A stretch of 55,377 nucleotides of DNA from positions 1 through 55,377 of the forward strand of contig OMXJ01000018.1 in NCBI GenBank assembly GCA_900315015.1, read 5' to 3'. The position numbers and the translations under genes were made by a program. This document shows, one piece after another, positions 1 to 8,282 of the stretch. This DNA comes from an uncultured Eubacteriales bacterium. Lineage in GTDB: Bacteria > Bacillota > Clostridia > Lachnospirales > Lachnospiraceae. The first letter of the stretch is position 1. Every line of letters starts with the position of its first letter. The notes under the pieces are model-generated. The model searched no databases and was not told the origin of the DNA. It saw only the letters and a program-made list of their open reading frames with translations.

Positions 1-48
1 GGCGAAAACAAAATGGATGCCACCTGTGCAATACAGGATAGCATCCAT
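1..48 (-). terminator. Rho-independent terminator of the GT2-to-GH18 operon
   Basis: Perfect 8-bp arms (13-20 and 41-48) enclose a second 5-bp stem (CCTGT/ACAGG). Read on the minus strand, the hairpin is followed by TTTTGTTTT. It lies about 75 bp past the stop of the glycosyltransferase, so it probably ends the minus-strand operon. Confidence 0.8.
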
Positions 49-122
49 GTGTTCAACCTAGTTCATAAATATGTGTCCAGGATTCTGGGTACATATCAAG
101 CTCACGGCTGGGTTTTATTTTA

Positions 123-1139
123 TTAATTGAATTTAAAGATTTTTCTAGCTAGCCAGTAGCCAAAACCTACAATTCCCTGTCCCATTCTGGACTTGAAATT
201 CATAGGTCTGCCAAGGAAGCTGTGGTAGATTTCATTATAAAGAATGACATCCTTAGACTTTAAATAATTCCAAAGCTCATCCTTTTCCTTCAGCTTTTCT
301 TCAGTTCCTGCCTTCATAAGGAAGACCGATGAAATGGTCATCATCATGGTAAGGTAGGCTGCCATATAGCTGCGCAGCTTTTTAATATGGATCTTAGAAA
401 GGTCATGGCAGTCAATCATGTGCCTTGTAACACGAACCTGCTGATCAACTCTCTTGATCATATTTTCCTCTGTAACAGACTGATCATTTCTACCGATAAA
501 ATATCTGTAAAGATTAGCATCAAGATAATAAATGGTCTTCACGTAAGGTAGCGGCTCATAAACAAAAATATTATCAACATAGAAGGTCTTAAGCGGAAGC
601 TTCATTCCGCATTCCTTTATGAGCTTTGTACGGTAAATTACAGAATGCATCAGAATATACTGTCCCTGCTTGAAATGACGCACATCATTCCAGGTAAAGA
701 TCTGATTCTGTGGAACGGCGCTTCTATAACGAATTACCTTTCTCTCATTTTCCTCAACCTTTTCATAAACATAATTAGCAAGGAACATATCAATAATATT
801 TCCTTCGCTCATAAGCTCTTTAAGCTTACCCAGGACAGCAGTATAAGCACTCTCATCAAACCAATCATCTGAATCAAGTACCTTGAAATAAATGCCATGA
901 GCATTCTCAATACCGGCATTTACTGCACTTCCATGTCCTCCATTTTCCTTATGTATTACCTTTACGTTTGCAGGGTAATGCTTCTTGTAAGAATCAGCAA
1001 TCTCTGCAGTATTATCTGTAGAACCATCATTCACAATAATAACTTCAACATCATCTCCGCCTTTAAGCGCACTCTCTATAGCTCTCGTCATATATGCTGC
1101 AGAGTTATAGCAAGGAATTGCTACTGTAAGTAACTTCAT
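123..1139 (-). CDS. Family 2 (GT-A) glycosyltransferase
   Basis: A 338-residue protein that probably transfers a sugar from a nucleotide-sugar donor to a cell-surface polysaccharide or glycolipid at the cytoplasmic face. The N-terminus is a typical GT2 Rossmann-like start (TVAIPCYN), followed by VNDGSTD at 36-42 and a metal-binding DSDDW at 89-93. The second half (about 160-338) is family-poor and has no clear membrane segment. I chose the ATG at 1139 because GGAGAGATT lies directly before it; an upstream in-frame ATG at 1193 has no such site. It is the last gene of the operon, 63 bp after the C39-like gene, with a terminator downstream. The substrate cannot be told from sequence. Confidence 0.85.
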   Translation of the reverse strand: MKLLTVAIPCYNSAAYMTRAIESALKGGDDVEVIIVNDGSTDNTAEIADSYKKHYPANVKVIHKENGGHGSAVNAGIENAHGIYFKVLDSDDWFDESAYTAVLGKLKELMSEGNIIDMFLANYVYEKVEENERKVIRYRSAVPQNQIFTWNDVRHFKQGQYILMHSVIYRTKLIKECGMKLPLKTFYVDNIFVYEPLPYVKTIYYLDANLYRYFIGRNDQSVTEENMIKRVDQQVRVTRHMIDCHDLSKIHIKKLRSYMAAYLTMMMTISSVFLMKAGTEEKLKEKDELWNYLKSKDVILYNEIYHSFLGRPMNFKSRMGQGIVGFGYWLARKIFKFN

Positions 1140-1202
1140 AATCTCTCCATAATAAATAAAATTCAAATCCACTAGTTTCCAGAAAACAAACACATTAAGC
1201 CC

Positions 1203-3806
1203 TTAATAAAATGCAATGTAATACCAGTCACTATCACCCATTTCCTTATCAAACTTTTTATAGCTAAGAGAAGTCTTTTCGCCCTTGCCCGGATCGTAGA
1301 GCTTAACCTCAGTATCGTTGTAACCGTATACGATATAAGGCTTTCCTTCCTCAGTAACAGCAATTACCGGGAAGCCTGCCGAAACAAAGTTCTTCATCTG
1401 AGTATATTCCATTTCTTCTAGTCTTACAGGAATTCCTGCACTCTTTGCAACAAAATCAGAAATGTAATCAATAACCCCTTGATTCATCCTGTCATACTTT
1501 CTTGCCGCTATCACTGACTTCGATGAAAGAAGTATGCTCAGAGCCTCATTAAAGGCCTCTTTTGAGCTAACCGCCTTATCCGGGAAGTTAATCTTAAGTT
1601 CCTTATTTCTTCCCGCGGTGCCTCTCTTCCAAACAACTACGCCGTCCATGTCAATCACAGAACCAGCATTATCATCTGCAAGAACGACAACCTCGCCTGC
1701 ATTAGTTGAAAAACCTACAAGCTTACCAAAAGCGTAAGTATAAAAATAACCTGTATAATAATCCGGCCTGGTAAATCTGACTGCTGTATCTTGATTTACG
1801 ACCAAGCTCTTCGTCTTATCAGATGCTGGGATCTCTGCCATATAGATAGTATCGGGAAGAGTAATATAATACTCCCTCATCATCTTATCAGTAGTTCTTG
1901 TTGAAAGCCTGATTTCTGCCTTCTCATCTTTAAGACTGCTTATGATCTGCTCCGAATTTTTATACTTATAGCCCCTGACATTATCTGCAGGAACTACAAC
2001 TGTCATATCTGTAACATTTCCCTTAACAGTCACCTTGGATATTTCACCCTCCGCAGCTGTAAAGTTCTTAACTACCTCACCTTCGCTGTCACAGACATTC
2101 ACCTCAGTATACATCTGAACGGCGCTGCCATCTTCATTCACACATATACTGTTTTTGTTTCCCCTGCCGTATACAAGATTACCCTTGCATATGCCGAAAA
2201 CATGTATAATTTTATTATTTCCAGCTCTGAGCATCGTTTTTCTTCCGCTCTCGAGCTTTAACATAATTATACTCTCTGAATCATCGCTATCATACGCTAA
2301 ATAGCCGCCTTCCTTAGAATAAACGAATTTATCCTTGCAATCGGCTGCAATAACGCTAAAGCTTTTTCCTACAAGATCGTAGGCATATATTGTATCATAG
2401 ATTCCAAAATAGAATACCTGCTTTGAGTTACAATAAGCAAAATCAATCAGCTCGCTCTTTAATATCTCATAGGAGGTAGTAACCGGAATATAAGCCTGCT
2501 CCTGTATCAGCGCGGTATTAGGATCATAGGTATACAGCACAACTGCAACCCTTCCCTCATAGGCACCGCGGTTCATGTAGCCAGTTACCATAAAGTAAAT
2601 GTAACCTGTATCGCTCATGGAAAGAATTTTCACATCATGAGCTCCATAGCTATCACGCCTATAATCAGTCTCCTTTTCTTCAAAGGTAAAGACAGTGGTA
2701 AGCGTATTTGATAAAACATCATAGCTGTAAAGATTTCCATCATAAGTAAAGGCCGCACGGTTCTTATCCTTAGAAATGACCATATCTACATCTGAAGGAT
2801 CAGTAACTCCAAGCTTGAACTCACTCTTTGAAAGACTAGTCTGCTTTAAGTCAAAAATCTGCTTCATGTATCTATCATAACCATATAAATAGACTCTATC
2901 AGCGGTATACATGAATCTGAAATTTTCTGTAACATTATAATAGGAAATTCCATTCCCCGTATCTACCTTTATGACAAAATCGAGCGATGCCGAAATGGTA
3001 GAATCCTCACATTCAGTGATGGTAGGAATCTCGCGGTACACCTCAACAGGTGAGAGCATGTTATAGCTGACAAGCTCAGTAGAGTTATTAATTGAAACAT
3101 GAGCAAAGCTTGTCTCGTCCGCATTTCCGGTAGTTTCAAGGTATTTTTCAATATCTCTTACCTCAGCCTTATCAAAGGTCGATTTATGGAAGAACTCGAT
3201 AAAATCAATCTTCTCATCCACCTGCGGATTCTTTAAGAACTTAAGCCTTGTGTAATAATAGATTCTTCGGCTCTCGCTGGTGATGACGGTGATCTTTGCC
3301 GGATATTCTCTTCCTTCCGCATAATCACCTGTCAGAATGATCTTAGCAAGCTTTGCGTCGCCATTTTTACCAAAGGAGCCTGCCCCGATGACATCAGCTG
3401 CATTTATAAAACCAGCCGAAGGAGATTTCTCCAGATTGCTATCACTAAAGGTAATTACCTGAGCAGTTTCAAGAGAAGTCTTTCCATCATCATCAAAAAC
3501 CTCTACCATAAGCTTCTTGGTCTGTGTATGATCTTCTATGACATTAATCGAAAACGTTTTCTCGTCAATGTGCACCGGGGTGATATTCTCTCTGATTGCA
3601 CCATCCGTCATATCAGACGCATAACCATGCATCAGATTGATTTCCTTGCCGTCCACAACAGCTTCAAGCACCGGCAGCGTGCTTTCACCCATCACAGCCG
3701 TATCAGCTGAAACAGTAAAGGTCTGCTCCTTTAGCCTTGTGGTAAAGAATACAGTAGAGAGAATGAAGGTCCCTAGCACTATCAGTATTTTGTATATAAA
3801 TTTCAT
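1203..3806 (-). CDS. Membrane-anchored protein with degenerate C39-peptidase-like C-terminus
   Basis: An 867-residue protein with one N-terminal membrane segment (about 5-21); the rest is probably extracytoplasmic. The middle (about 280-600) contains stretches that look like beta-propeller blades (repeats such as YLYGYD, LYSYDVLS, IYAYDLV). The last about 120 residues resemble a C39-type papain fold: an FPVIAV strand, a PYIVYGY strand and a YDPGKGE turn. The family's Cys and His catalytic residues are not visible; the usual H-x-V-V position reads Y-I-V. It starts 4 bp after the HIT gene stop with almost no Shine-Dalgarno sequence, so translational coupling is likely. I do not recognise a named family and infer a binding rather than proteolytic role. 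Confidence 0.6.
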   Translation of the reverse strand: MKFIYKILIVLGTFILSTVFFTTRLKEQTFTVSADTAVMGESTLPVLEAVVDGKEINLMHGYASDMTDGAIRENITPVHIDEKTFSINVIEDHTQTKKLMVEVFDDDGKTSLETAQVITFSDSNLEKSPSAGFINAADVIGAGSFGKNGDAKLAKIILTGDYAEGREYPAKITVITSESRRIYYYTRLKFLKNPQVDEKIDFIEFFHKSTFDKAEVRDIEKYLETTGNADETSFAHVSINNSTELVSYNMLSPVEVYREIPTITECEDSTISASLDFVIKVDTGNGISYYNVTENFRFMYTADRVYLYGYDRYMKQIFDLKQTSLSKSEFKLGVTDPSDVDMVISKDKNRAAFTYDGNLYSYDVLSNTLTTVFTFEEKETDYRRDSYGAHDVKILSMSDTGYIYFMVTGYMNRGAYEGRVAVVLYTYDPNTALIQEQAYIPVTTSYEILKSELIDFAYCNSKQVFYFGIYDTIYAYDLVGKSFSVIAADCKDKFVYSKEGGYLAYDSDDSESIIMLKLESGRKTMLRAGNNKIIHVFGICKGNLVYGRGNKNSICVNEDGSAVQMYTEVNVCDSEGEVVKNFTAAEGEISKVTVKGNVTDMTVVVPADNVRGYKYKNSEQIISSLKDEKAEIRLSTRTTDKMMREYYITLPDTIYMAEIPASDKTKSLVVNQDTAVRFTRPDYYTGYFYTYAFGKLVGFSTNAGEVVVLADDNAGSVIDMDGVVVWKRGTAGRNKELKINFPDKAVSSKEAFNEALSILLSSKSVIAARKYDRMNQGVIDYISDFVAKSAGIPVRLEEMEYTQMKNFVSAGFPVIAVTEEGKPYIVYGYNDTEVKLYDPGKGEKTSLSYKKFDKEMGDSDWYYIAFY

Positions 3807-3810
3807 TTTT

Positions 3811-4230
3811 TTACTTTACATATGAACCGATCTTAGCTGCAAGCTCATCTGCTTCCCCATCTGCATAAGAAAGCTGCTCCCAGGTAAGATTAAGTGAATC
3901 ATTATCGTATCTAGGAATAATATGGAAATGAAGATGGAACACACTCTGTCCTGCTGCAGTTCCATTATTTTGTAAAATATTTACTCCATCAGCACCCATA
4001 GTCTCCTTTACTGCCTTAGCAACCTTTTGAACAACCTTAAGAGCCTTTCCTAAAGTCTCCTCATCAGCCTCTAAAAGATCTGCCATATGGTTCTTTGGAA
4101 TCACAAGAGTATGTCCCTTAGCCGAAGGGCTTATGTCTAAAATCGCCTTGAAATCATCATCCTCGTAAACTGTTGAAGTAGGAAATACTCCATTAGCAAG
4201 CTTACAGAAAATACAATCGTCCTTTATCAT
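3811..4230 (-). CDS. HIT family nucleotide-binding hydrolase
   Basis: A 139-residue histidine triad protein. The signature H99-L-H101-F-H103 followed by IIPR is intact, and the N-terminal CIFC (Cys6, Cys9) is the pair that binds zinc in many bacterial Hint/HinT members. The family hydrolyses purine nucleoside phosphoramidates and related adenylates in the cytoplasm. Length is normal. A good ribosome site (AGGAGGATAAA) precedes the ATG. It sits 12 bp after murG and 4 bp before the C39-like gene, within the long minus-strand operon. Confidence 0.92.
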   Translation of the reverse strand: MIKDDCIFCKLANGVFPTSTVYEDDDFKAILDISPSAKGHTLVIPKNHMADLLEADEETLGKALKVVQKVAKAVKETMGADGVNILQNNGTAAGQSVFHLHFHIIPRYDNDSLNLTWEQLSYADGEADELAAKIGSYVK

Positions 4231-4242
4231 TTTATCCTCCTT

Positions 4243-5328
4243 TTACTTATCAGTGAAGCCTGCTGCCTCTGAAACTATGTCATAGATCAGCTTTATTGCA
4301 TCAGACTGAGAAGCCTTTTCCATATTTTTAATAAACTCATCCTTCTTAGCAAAGGTCTTATTTACTGCCTCAAAAAGGGTCTCATTAGAGAGCTCTCTTT
4401 CATCAAGGACATTAGCAAAGCCCTGCTTTTCAAAAGAATCTGCATTAAGTATCTGATCACCTCTTCCCGTAGAAAGCGGAATAAGAAGCATTGGCTTTTT
4501 AAGCGCAAGCAGCTCACAGATTGCATTGGCTCCGGCTCTTGAAATAACAAGATCAGCCGCAGCAAAAAGATCAGGAAGCTCATCAGATATATATTCATAC
4601 TGAATGTAACCTGCTATGCCATCTCTAGAATCATCCTTCTTGCCCTTGCCGCAAAGATGAATGACCTGGAATTTCTCAAGAAGAGTTGGTAAAAGATTTC
4701 TTACGGCATCATTTACCTTTTGAGCACCGGAAGATCCGCCTATGATAAGAAGTATGGGCTTCTTTCCTGTCATACCTGAAAACTGCCTGCCTCTTTGAGC
4801 ATCGCCCTCAAAAAGCTTTTGTCTAATAGGTGAGCCGGTAAGAACAGCCTTACCCTCAGGCAGATAAACAAGTGTCTCCGGAAAATTACAGCAGATCTTG
4901 GTAGCTGCAGAATAAGAAAGCTTATTAGCAAGCCCCGGTGTCAGATCTGACTCATGAATTACAACAGGGATATTCAGCTTTTTAGCTGCCTTAACAACAG
5001 GAACTGAAACAAAGCCTCCCTTTGAAAAAATAACATCAGGCTTTAGCTCCTTTAAAAGCTTCTTGGACTCGCCAATCCCCTTCATAACTCTAAATATATC
5101 CGTAAAATTCCTAGAAAGCTCCTTAAAAGACTTTCCTCTTCTGAACTTACCGGTAGCAATGCCGTAATAAGGAACACCCTCCTGCTCAATAAGACCCTTC
5201 TCCATTCCCTCATAGGAACCGATGTAGCTGATATCCCAGCCATTTTCCTTAAAGCACCCAAACATTGCAATATTAGGCGTAACATGACCTGCAGTACCGC
5301 CTCCAGTAAATATAATCTTTTTCTTCAT
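4243..5328 (-). CDS. murG: MurG: UDP-GlcNAc:lipid I N-acetylglucosaminyltransferase
   Basis: Converts lipid I to lipid II in peptidoglycan synthesis at the inner face of the membrane. The 361-residue length is normal. The glycine-rich loop GGGTAGH is at 9-15, the second G-loop GGSSGAQ at 197-203, and the donor-binding region (SRAGANAICE to STGRGDQ) at about 263-291. Finding murG here, away from a dcw cluster and between a nucleosidase fusion and a HIT gene, is unusual for textbook Firmicutes but fits a cell-wall theme shared with the GH18 gene heading the operon and the GT2 gene ending it. Confidence 0.95.
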   Translation of the reverse strand: MKKKIIFTGGGTAGHVTPNIAMFGCFKENGWDISYIGSYEGMEKGLIEQEGVPYYGIATGKFRRGKSFKELSRNFTDIFRVMKGIGESKKLLKELKPDVIFSKGGFVSVPVVKAAKKLNIPVVIHESDLTPGLANKLSYSAATKICCNFPETLVYLPEGKAVLTGSPIRQKLFEGDAQRGRQFSGMTGKKPILLIIGGSSGAQKVNDAVRNLLPTLLEKFQVIHLCGKGKKDDSRDGIAGYIQYEYISDELPDLFAAADLVISRAGANAICELLALKKPMLLIPLSTGRGDQILNADSFEKQGFANVLDERELSNETLFEAVNKTFAKKDEFIKNMEKASQSDAIKLIYDIVSEAAGFTDK

Positions 5329-5395
5329 TTCTTATAATCATCCTTCCTCAAGTGCCCCAACACATTAAACGCACCCTTGGTCCTCATATTTTAAA

Positions 5396-6544
5396 TCAAT
5401 CCGCAAGTTTAGAAAGCATGGCAGTCATAAGCTTTACAGAATTTTCAACTGCAAGCTTCTCGAATTTTTCATAATCCATATTAGCACTGCCGTCAGCCTT
5501 ATCAGAAATAGCTCTTACAATAAGAAACTCTACGCCATTAACTGCTGCAGCATGAGCTATGGCAGCACCCTCCATTTCAGTGCACATAGGATCAAAAAGT
5601 TCCTTAAGCTCCTTCTTCTTAGCATCATCAGAAATGAACTGATCTCCTGAAACAACTCTTCCAGCCTTAACATTAATAGAGCTGAGTACTTCAGAAGCTG
5701 CCTTCTTTGCAGCCTCAATAAGTTTTTCAGAAGCCTTGAAATCAGATTCAGCCATCTGAGGAATAACTCCCCTCTTATAGCCAAAGCCGGTAGCATCCAT
5801 GTCATGCTCAAGGCAGTCTGTAGAAAGAACAATGTCGCCAATATTCAGCTCATTTGAAAGAGATCCTGCAATACCTGTATTGATGATTGCAGTAACTTTA
5901 AAATGCTGAGCCATAACAGTTGCGGCAATGGCTGCATTTACCTTTCCGATACCAGAGCGTGCAATTACAACATCAACTCCGCAGAGCTTTCCGGTATGAT
6001 AGGTAACACCTGCAATCTTTTCAGAAGAAGCATTTTCCATCTTCTTAACAAGATCATCTACCTCCACCTGCATTGCACCGATGATACCGATTTTAGAAAC
6101 ACCCTCCTTCTTAAGAGGCTCCTCTATCATATTGATTCTTCTTATATGACGCTCATCATTAGAAAATGGAGTGTCAAGGAAGGTATCAACAATCATAGTA
6201 GCAAGTCCTGGTCCGACAACTCTACCGCCCATTGCTAATATATTTGCATTATTATGCTCTCTTGTAGCCTTTGCAGAAAAAACATCATGGCAGAGCGCAC
6301 ATCTGATGCCCTTTACCTTATTTGCAGTAATGGAAATGCCTATACCTGTTCCGCAGATAAGAATACCCTTATCAGCATCTCCTCCTGCAACAGCTAAAGC
6401 TACCTTTTTAGCAAACACAGGATAATCAACAGAAGTGCTTGAATAAGTACCATAGTCCTTATATTCAAGACCTCTCTCCTCAAGATGCTTCATAATTTCC
6501 TGCTTAAGTTCGTATCCGCCATGATCACAGCCTATTGCTATCAT
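5396..6544 (-). CDS. Fusion: ribose-5-phosphate isomerase B + MTA/SAH nucleosidase
   Basis: A 382-residue two-enzyme protein. Residues 1-142 are a complete RpiB: Asp8-His9, catalytic Cys65 in CGTGIGIS, His98, and phosphate-binding Arg132/Arg136. After about 8 residues, 151-382 is a complete 5'-methylthioadenosine/S-adenosylhomocysteine nucleosidase: IGAMQVE with Glu161 (equivalent to E. coli Glu12), MEGAA with Glu325, and RAISDKAD with Asp348 (equivalent to Asp197). Both active sites look intact. RpiB interconverts ribose-5-P and ribulose-5-P; the nucleosidase removes adenine from MTA/SAH. The start is supported by AAGGGAGATAATAAAA-ATG. RpiB (ywlF) following ywlE and ywlC matches the Bacillus subtilis order; the nucleosidase is the addition. 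Confidence 0.93.
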   Translation of the reverse strand: MIAIGCDHGGYELKQEIMKHLEERGLEYKDYGTYSSTSVDYPVFAKKVALAVAGGDADKGILICGTGIGISITANKVKGIRCALCHDVFSAKATREHNNANILAMGGRVVGPGLATMIVDTFLDTPFSNDERHIRRINMIEEPLKKEGVSKIGIIGAMQVEVDDLVKKMENASSEKIAGVTYHTGKLCGVDVVIARSGIGKVNAAIAATVMAQHFKVTAIINTGIAGSLSNELNIGDIVLSTDCLEHDMDATGFGYKRGVIPQMAESDFKASEKLIEAAKKAASEVLSSINVKAGRVVSGDQFISDDAKKKELKELFDPMCTEMEGAAIAHAAAVNGVEFLIVRAISDKADGSANMDYEKFEKLAVENSVKLMTAMLSKLAD

Positions 6545-6574
6545 TTTTATTATCTCCCTTATTAAAAAATTTTA

Positions 6575-7054
6575 TTATAATACAGATTGAACGCTAACAC
6601 CAAAAGGAATGTCATTTTTTAATCTCTTGACCATTTCCTTGATATAGCTCTCCATCTGCTTAAAGGTCTCCTCATAAACCTCTTCGCCCTTGCCATAAGG
6701 ATTTATTATCTCATCGCTGCTGCCTGCGCACTCAGCAAGAGTATAAACATTGTCATTTACCTTAAAATCCGTAGCAAGACGTCTCTTTTGAGCCTTATTC
6801 ATCGTAACAAGCAAAGTATACGGATTAACATCCCTTGGAGAAAACTGCACCGTCAAAGCTACAGGCATCGTAAGGTCATGTTCCTCTAAAATAGTGCTTG
6901 CCTTAAGATTTGTAGGTTCTGAAAAAAGCACCACCATGCCTCTTGAAATAACATCAATTTCAAGATCTGGAGCTTCCCTATCAAAAATCGCCTGCGCCAT
7001 AGGACCTAGTGTCGCATTATCCTCACAAATGAAAATAAGCTTATTAAATACCAT
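6575..7054 (-). CDS. YwlE/low-molecular-weight phosphatase homologue, probably inactive
   Basis: A 159-residue member of the LMW-PTP fold by length, by position between Sua5 and RpiB (as in ywlC-ywlE-ywlF) and by the pattern C-x2-N-x4-PMA near the start. The P-loop is broken: family C-x5-R-S/T should read CTGNTCRS, but here it is C10-E-D-N-A-T-L16-G17, so the invariant Arg is Leu. The general-acid Asp of the DPFG/DPYG motif is Asn118 (INPYG). In Bacillus, YwlE is a protein-arginine phosphatase acting against McsB. Loss of both residues points to a pseudoenzyme, perhaps a phospho-protein or nucleotide binder. GGAGGATCTTAT precedes the ATG. Confidence 0.8.
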   Translation of the reverse strand: MVFNKLIFICEDNATLGPMAQAIFDREAPDLEIDVISRGMVVLFSEPTNLKASTILEEHDLTMPVALTVQFSPRDVNPYTLLVTMNKAQKRRLATDFKVNDNVYTLAECAGSSDEIINPYGKGEEVYEETFKQMESYIKEMVKRLKNDIPFGVSVQSVL

Positions 7055-7076
7055 ATAAGATCCTCCGTATTATTCA

Positions 7077-8282
7077 TCAAACATACACTATGCTATAGCC
7101 CGCAGCCTTAATGAGCCTGTTCATAATCGCCTGGCATAACGGTCCATCCTCAAAACTTTCACTATAGATTACATCAAGGGCAAGCTCATCACAGTTTCTA
7201 AGTGCCTCAAAAAGCTCCGCTGCAATGCTTGCATCATCCTCTCTGCTGCCTACAGTAAAAATCACAGGCTCCTCTAAGCTTAAATGTTGCCTGATGTCCT
7301 CTAGCTCTATGCTCCCGCCGACACTACCAAGAGACGTCTTTTCCTCAAACTTCAAGCTAATAGGTCTTAGCTTCTTAAGATTATTCTGAAGGGTCTCATC
7401 ATCATACTGAACCCCTTTATAAAGGCTTCTTGTCTCTTTGGTCGCAAGGATGCCTATTCTTTTATACTTCTTATCGGCGGCCTCAGCATTTATCTTATTA
7501 ACTACCGCCTCACTTTTTCCTTCAACAATGGTAAGAGTACCTGCCGGAGCGTAATGCCTGTACTTCATTCCAGGTGCCTTTGCCACCTTATTTTCAGAAG
7601 GCTTCCTGCTTATTACGACAGGATCATACTCTATGCCAGGAATCACCTCTTCAAGCTCTTCTTTGGTAATAAAGCCAGGTCTTAAAATAAGCGGCTTCTT
7701 TCCACTAGAAATACCTGAAAGGTCAATGATTGTCGATTCAAGGCCTATTTTGCAGCTCCCTCCATCTAAAATCAGAGGAATCCTGCCGTTTAAATCCTCA
7801 TAAACATGCTCTGCCCTTGTAGTTGAAGGTCTGCCCGAAGCATTTGCACTTGGCGCTGCGAGGTAAAGACCAGAGGTCTTTATAAGCATATTTGCTATAT
7901 TATCAGATGGGAACCTGATTGCTACGGTAGAAAGGCCTCCCGTAGTGCCAAAAGGCACCCTGTCACTTTTATTTAAGATCATAGTAAGAGGGCCCGGCCA
8001 GAACCTTTTTGCCGCTGCAAGAGCTTCCCTTGGAACATCACTTGCAAGCTCGTAGAGAGCCTTCTCATCAGCAATGTGGACTATCAGCGGATTGTCAGAA
8101 GGTCTTCCCTTTGCTGCATATATTTTCTTTGCAGCCTCCTCATCCATAGCATCTCCTGCAAGACCATACACAGTTTCCGTAGGCATTGCAACAAGACCGC
8201 CGCTCTTTAAAATCTCCACTGCTTCCTTAAAATCTTCAGGCTTAAGACAGCTTCTATCTAATGCCTTTATTTTTGTCTCCAT
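7077..8282 (-). CDS. ywlC: Sua5/YwlC L-threonylcarbamoyladenylate synthase
   Basis: Makes threonylcarbamoyl-AMP from Thr, bicarbonate and ATP for the t6A37 modification of ANN-decoding tRNAs. The 401 residues comprise the YrdC/TsaC domain (about 12-200, with KGRPSDNP at 58-65 and SANASGRPS at 145-153) and the C-terminal Sua5 domain (about 255-401) beginning after the KAPGMKYRHYAP linker, so this is the long Sua5 form. Its ATG overlaps the stop of the GH18 gene (TAATG), indicating translational coupling; AAGGA lies upstream. Confidence 0.94.
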   Translation of the reverse strand: METKIKALDRSCLKPEDFKEAVEILKSGGLVAMPTETVYGLAGDAMDEEAAKKIYAAKGRPSDNPLIVHIADEKALYELASDVPREALAAAKRFWPGPLTMILNKSDRVPFGTTGGLSTVAIRFPSDNIANMLIKTSGLYLAAPSANASGRPSTTRAEHVYEDLNGRIPLILDGGSCKIGLESTIIDLSGISSGKKPLILRPGFITKEELEEVIPGIEYDPVVISRKPSENKVAKAPGMKYRHYAPAGTLTIVEGKSEAVVNKINAEAADKKYKRIGILATKETRSLYKGVQYDDETLQNNLKKLRPISLKFEEKTSLGSVGGSIELEDIRQHLSLEEPVIFTVGSREDDASIAAELFEALRNCDELALDVIYSESFEDGPLCQAIMNRLIKAAGYSIVYV

